Positions 52,033 through 54,689 of a stretch of 54,689 nt of DNA are shown here, piece by piece. Where the stretch lies: positions 1 to 54,689 of the forward strand of contig WRBF01000008.1 of the NCBI GenBank assembly GCA_009784685.1. The letters run 5' to 3'. Each line of letters begins with the position of its first letter. Position 1 is the first letter of the stretch. Under the pieces are notes generated by a model. The model was not told where the DNA came from. It saw only the letters and a list, made by a program, of their open reading frames with translations, and made no database searches. Source of the DNA: Defluviitaleaceae bacterium. Its GTDB lineage: Bacteria > Bacillota > Clostridia > Lachnospirales > WRBF01. The translations under genes were made by a program, and so were the position numbers.

Positions 52033-53565
52033 TCACTCCAAACACATTTTAACTGAGTATGCGTAATCTGTCTTTGGGAAAATTCCCCCAAAGCCTTCAT
52101 CTGATAAAGTAACTTCAAGTTCCGACTGATTAACAAACTTAAGACCTACACTTAGTTTCATAGTTCCTTTTGGTCTTACAGGAAGCTCTGGAACTAAAAT
52201 ATGCTCAATCAGCTTAGGATCCGATTTAGTGCTGCTGCTTTTTGAATAGATATCAATATATACAGGAGTTTCAGTGCCTTCTGTTAATATAACGACCTGC
52301 CTATTAATTCCCGTAGATATATGAGATCCTTCTTCTATTAGCGGCAGAAATTTCATCTCATTATTGCTCTTTGCTAAAATGCCTATATCTGTAATCGATT
52401 TATAAAAATCATTAATTTCAACATTTTTCAACTTGCAAATTCCCATAGCTGACGCACCTATTAAAGCCGCACCTTCCGCATGTGCGCCGCTAGGACCTTT
52501 TTGGCACAAAATAGTACAGTCTTTAAAAAACTCTTTAACCATTTCTCTTGCCCAAAACATTTCAAAGCCGCTGCCGGCACAAAACACAATCGGTAGTACA
52601 TCGCCATTATGTTTTGCAAATTTATCTAAAAACGAAGTAAGCCTGCGCCTATACCTATCAATCAACTGTTTAGATACTTCCGATGTTACTGTTTTACGAA
52701 ATGGAGGGTATGCAAAATTATAATATAACTGAACAGGCTTCGTAAGTATCCCTTTTTGGAAGAACAAGTCTTTATGCGAACGGGAAAACTGCTCAAGCCG
52801 TGCTCTTGTTTCGTATGGGAAATTTTCTTCCCTAAGACCTGTTTCTTCACAGTAATATGTAGTTATAAGGGATAAAACATCATTTTCTATAGACGAAGTT
52901 CCTATCTCATCATCAAAGTCAAATGCATCAACTTTTGCGCTAACACAGTCATATCTTAAATCAACATCAAAAACCTTGCCGCGGAAAGCCCTGCTTCCAT
53001 AGTCTAAAATAATGACTTTACCGTTTGTAAGACCTTCATCGTAAAGTATTTTAGCTAATATACACTCACTGTCAGATTTGAATAATATATCACCACTACC
53101 AAGCCCCGCATATTCAAGCGATTCGGAAAATTTTAGCTGAACATTTTTGCTAATATAATCATCACAGCTTATAACAACTTTCGATATCTCGGAATTTGGA
53201 TTAATATAACATACCATCTCTAAAAGCTTTTTTACAAACATACTAAGAAGCTTGTACGCCGGATAATAAACATCTTTTATTTTAACACCTTCGCCGCATC
53301 TAAGAAGTGAAACAAGCCCTGAAATATTTATTTCGTCGCTGTCGCCTATATTCATAACGGCATTCTCACCAAACGCCCATTCATCTGCACCGGGGTTAAA
53401 TTGAATCATGGTCGAAACAGCGGCGTGCCCATACCCGCCGCTAAAATCAACTATTTCTGCATTCTTAACCGCCGTGTTATAAACCGCAACACAGGATGAA
53501 TTATCTCCTATATCGATACCAAGAATTAACCTAGAGCTGTTAAGATCTCTGTCGTTGTCATACAA
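52033..53565 (-). CDS. Hsp70-like protein with degenerate ATPase motifs
   Basis: A 510-residue protein that aligns end to end with the lid-less Hsp70 next to it but has lost the nucleotide motifs. Phosphate loop 1 reads GIDIGDNSSCVAV instead of G-I-D-L-G-T-T-N-S, and loop 2 reads ILDYGSRAFRGKVF instead of D-x-G-G-G-T-x-D. The adenosine loop is FCAGSGFEMFWAR. The late domain (VILTEGTETPVYIDIYS to ELEVTLSDEGFGG) parallels its neighbour's beta domain. It is probably a non-hydrolysing paralogue, serving as scaffold or regulator. The start is a TTG; 53565 gives better ribosome binding site spacing than 53574. Confidence 0.85.
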   Translation of the reverse strand: MYDNDRDLNSSRLILGIDIGDNSSCVAVYNTAVKNAEIVDFSGGYGHAAVSTMIQFNPGADEWAFGENAVMNIGDSDEINISGLVSLLRCGEGVKIKDVYYPAYKLLSMFVKKLLEMVCYINPNSEISKVVISCDDYISKNVQLKFSESLEYAGLGSGDILFKSDSECILAKILYDEGLTNGKVIILDYGSRAFRGKVFDVDLRYDCVSAKVDAFDFDDEIGTSSIENDVLSLITTYYCEETGLREENFPYETRARLEQFSRSHKDLFFQKGILTKPVQLYYNFAYPPFRKTVTSEVSKQLIDRYRRRLTSFLDKFAKHNGDVLPIVFCAGSGFEMFWAREMVKEFFKDCTILCQKGPSGAHAEGAALIGASAMGICKLKNVEINDFYKSITDIGILAKSNNEMKFLPLIEEGSHISTGINRQVVILTEGTETPVYIDIYSKSSSTKSDPKLIEHILVPELPVRPKGTMKLSVGLKFVNQSELEVTLSDEGFGGIFPKTDYAYSVKMCLE

Positions 53566-53577
53566 TATAATCAAACC

Positions 53578-54528
53578 TCACTTCGCCGCAATAACATTAG
53601 CTCTCAAAATAACAGTACCGCCTTGCTTATAACCGCAAAGAACTGTTTTGATTATCTGCCCTTTATCAAAACTGTCACTCTCTTCTGCGATAAGAACTTC
53701 ATTTTCTCTGCTGTTAAACATTTCGTAAGGTTTAGGCTTTATAATTTCAATACCCGTGTTTTTAATTACCGAAAGAAGTTCTTCATAAACACCATTGACA
53801 AAGGCAGCAAACTCATTAACATCCTGATTTTCTGACTGTTCAAGCAAATTTATAGAATGGTTTATCATTTCTTCAAACGTTCCGATTTCAGACAAAATAA
53901 TATCTCGCTTAAATCCAAAAATCAGTTCTGATAATATTTTTTCATAATCTGTTTTCTGTTTTAAAATGTCTTTTTTTATCTTGAATGAAATTTCAGAATC
54001 CCGCTTTAATGATTTTGCAAAGTCAGTTACGGACTCATCTTTTGAAAGTTCAACCCATTTTTCAAGACATTCTTTGAAGTTTTGTTCTTTATCTTCATCT
54101 GAAATATAAATATTGACTGGGTTTTTTGACTTAATTCGCATATATCCTCGCTTAAAATCATCCATACCCTCTTTTATACCGTCTTTTTTGATCCGGACAG
54201 TCTCTCTTATGCCTTCAATAATGGTTAAATCCCGCTTTTGGGCAGAAGAAGCCGTTATTTCATACTTTAATATTTTGCCAAACAGCATTTCCATCCTTTC
54301 AGATATCCGAAGCTGTTCATTAAATTGTGCAAGAAGAAGCTCCGACTTGCCGGCTAAAACATACCTATTAATAGTCTTTTCAAGCCAACTGTCCGCAAGC
54401 GGTTTAAAATATTCCCTAAGCTCACGATAAACATCACTATCATGACATAGCAAACCATCCGAATCATTAATAAATTCAGACATTTTTTTAATATCAGTGC
54501 TGCTATCAAAAGGAATAACTTTAGCCAT
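53578..54528 (-). CDS. Helical protein with GrpE-like C-terminal domain
   Basis: A 316-residue protein, longer than GrpE (about 190). Residues 20-250 are predicted from composition to be mainly alpha-helical and charged, with probable coiled-coil parts. The last 60 residues parallel the GrpE beta wing: KPKPYEMFNSRENEVLIAEE, SFDKGQIIKTVLCGYKQGG and TVILRANVI correspond to GrpE's F-D-P-x-x-H-E-A, x-G-x-I-x-x-V-x-x-x-G-Y and V-L-R-x-A-x-V. It would exchange nucleotide on the Hsp70s encoded downstream. It is first in the operon, with the next start codon closely following its stop. The ATG at 54528 follows AGGGTAGGC; 54540 is an alternative. The edge repeat lies about 40 bases upstream. Confidence 0.8.
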   Translation of the reverse strand: MAKVIPFDSSTDIKKMSEFINDSDGLLCHDSDVYRELREYFKPLADSWLEKTINRYVLAGKSELLLAQFNEQLRISERMEMLFGKILKYEITASSAQKRDLTIIEGIRETVRIKKDGIKEGMDDFKRGYMRIKSKNPVNIYISDEDKEQNFKECLEKWVELSKDESVTDFAKSLKRDSEISFKIKKDILKQKTDYEKILSELIFGFKRDIILSEIGTFEEMINHSINLLEQSENQDVNEFAAFVNGVYEELLSVIKNTGIEIIKPKPYEMFNSRENEVLIAEESDSFDKGQIIKTVLCGYKQGGTVILRANVIAAK

Positions 54529-54569
54529 GCCTACCCTCATTACTTACTACCTATTCACTATTACCTATC

Positions 54570-54689
54570 TAGGGCGTGTTCCCACTATCTGAAACGCTCA
54601 TCTTTTTGCAGGTTTTGCGCCACTCTTCGTTAAAAATTCTTGAAATACGTTCAGTATTTCTGCAAATTTTTGCCTCGATTGACACAAAA
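54570..54689 (-). repeat. Dispersed repeat, right copy at window edge
   Basis: Identical over its full 120 bases to positions 4-123 in inverted orientation. On the minus strand its GGAACACGCCCTA end points towards the GrpE-like gene, and only about 40 bases separate it from that start codon. The promoter of the chaperone operon must lie in this short gap, in the repeat, or beyond the window. Confidence 0.88.

Noticed and set aside
48321-53565. Ordinary dnaK duplication
   Set aside because: None of the three has the DnaK helical lid or C-terminal tail, they differ in architecture from each other, and dnaJ is absent.
1-54689. Whole window as one 54-kb mobile element bounded by inverted repeats
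   Set aside because: The interior holds core genes (dnaG, sigA, rpsB, tsf, pnp, secDF) and no integrase or transposase. A third partial copy lies inside. Contig ends at a dispersed repeat are the simpler reading.

Overview
This is an A+T-rich chromosomal segment of an anaerobic, low-GC Gram-positive bacterium of class Clostridia. The evidence is the SCIFF peptide with its radical SAM maturase beside secDF, a Stickland-type ornithine fermentation island, a dnaG-sigA pair with Firmicutes-like motifs, a YabE-like 3D-domain protein, a DUF362 ferredoxin protein, a NusG-II/Gx-transporter pair, and strong AGGAGG ribosome binding sites with frequent TTG/GTG starts. No rRNA, tRNA, CRISPR array, phage gene or transposase gene is visible. 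The genus cannot be named from this window.

Layout. 1-4536 (minus): cyclophilin-type isomerase, amidohydrolase, methyl-accepting chemotaxis protein. 4904-8240 (plus): Pro/His-rich protein, YabE-like cell-wall protein, DUF362 iron-sulfur protein. 8296-14089 (minus): a run from rpsO and pnp into a hybrid histidine kinase, free methionine sulfoxide reductase and YbaK, preceded by a small Cys-rich ORF. 14289-16430 (plus): cell-wall amidase. 16592-22754 (minus): dnaG, sigA, folP, a folB-folK fusion and a dicarboxylate transporter. 22957-24705 (minus): rpsB-tsf. 25199-34873 (plus): P-loop-like protein, M23 peptidase, diguanylate cyclase, SCIFF peptide plus maturase, YdcF-like protein, secD-secF, ECF S component, alanine racemase.

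35132-45070 (plus) is a complete ornithine catabolic island: ord, ortA, ortB, oraS, oraE, a GlmL-type reactivase, ornithine racemase, an unrecognised gene, and ornithine aminotransferase (rocD). Together they can send L-ornithine through D-ornithine, 2,4-diaminopentanoate and 2-amino-4-oxopentanoate to D-alanine and acetyl-CoA. rocD opens the route towards glutamate semialdehyde and proline. Stem-loops lie between several cistrons.

46197-54528 (minus) is the most unusual part. Seven closely packed or overlapping genes encode, in transcription order, a long helical protein ending in a GrpE-like domain, an Hsp70-like protein that has lost its ATP-binding signatures, an intact lid-less Hsp70, an Hsp70 fused to a von Willebrand A domain, a TPR protein, a membrane-anchored NusG domain II protein and a Gx-type membrane protein. 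A GNAT-like gene follows. I read this as a self-contained, specialised Hsp70 machine.

The window begins and ends with a 120-nt sequence that is identical in inverted orientation, with a 30-nt partial relative at 1974-2003. Housekeeping genes fill the interior, so these are most likely copies of a dispersed genomic repeat at which the assembly stopped. A second 20-nt repeat family and heptameric tandem repeats occur in several intergenic gaps.
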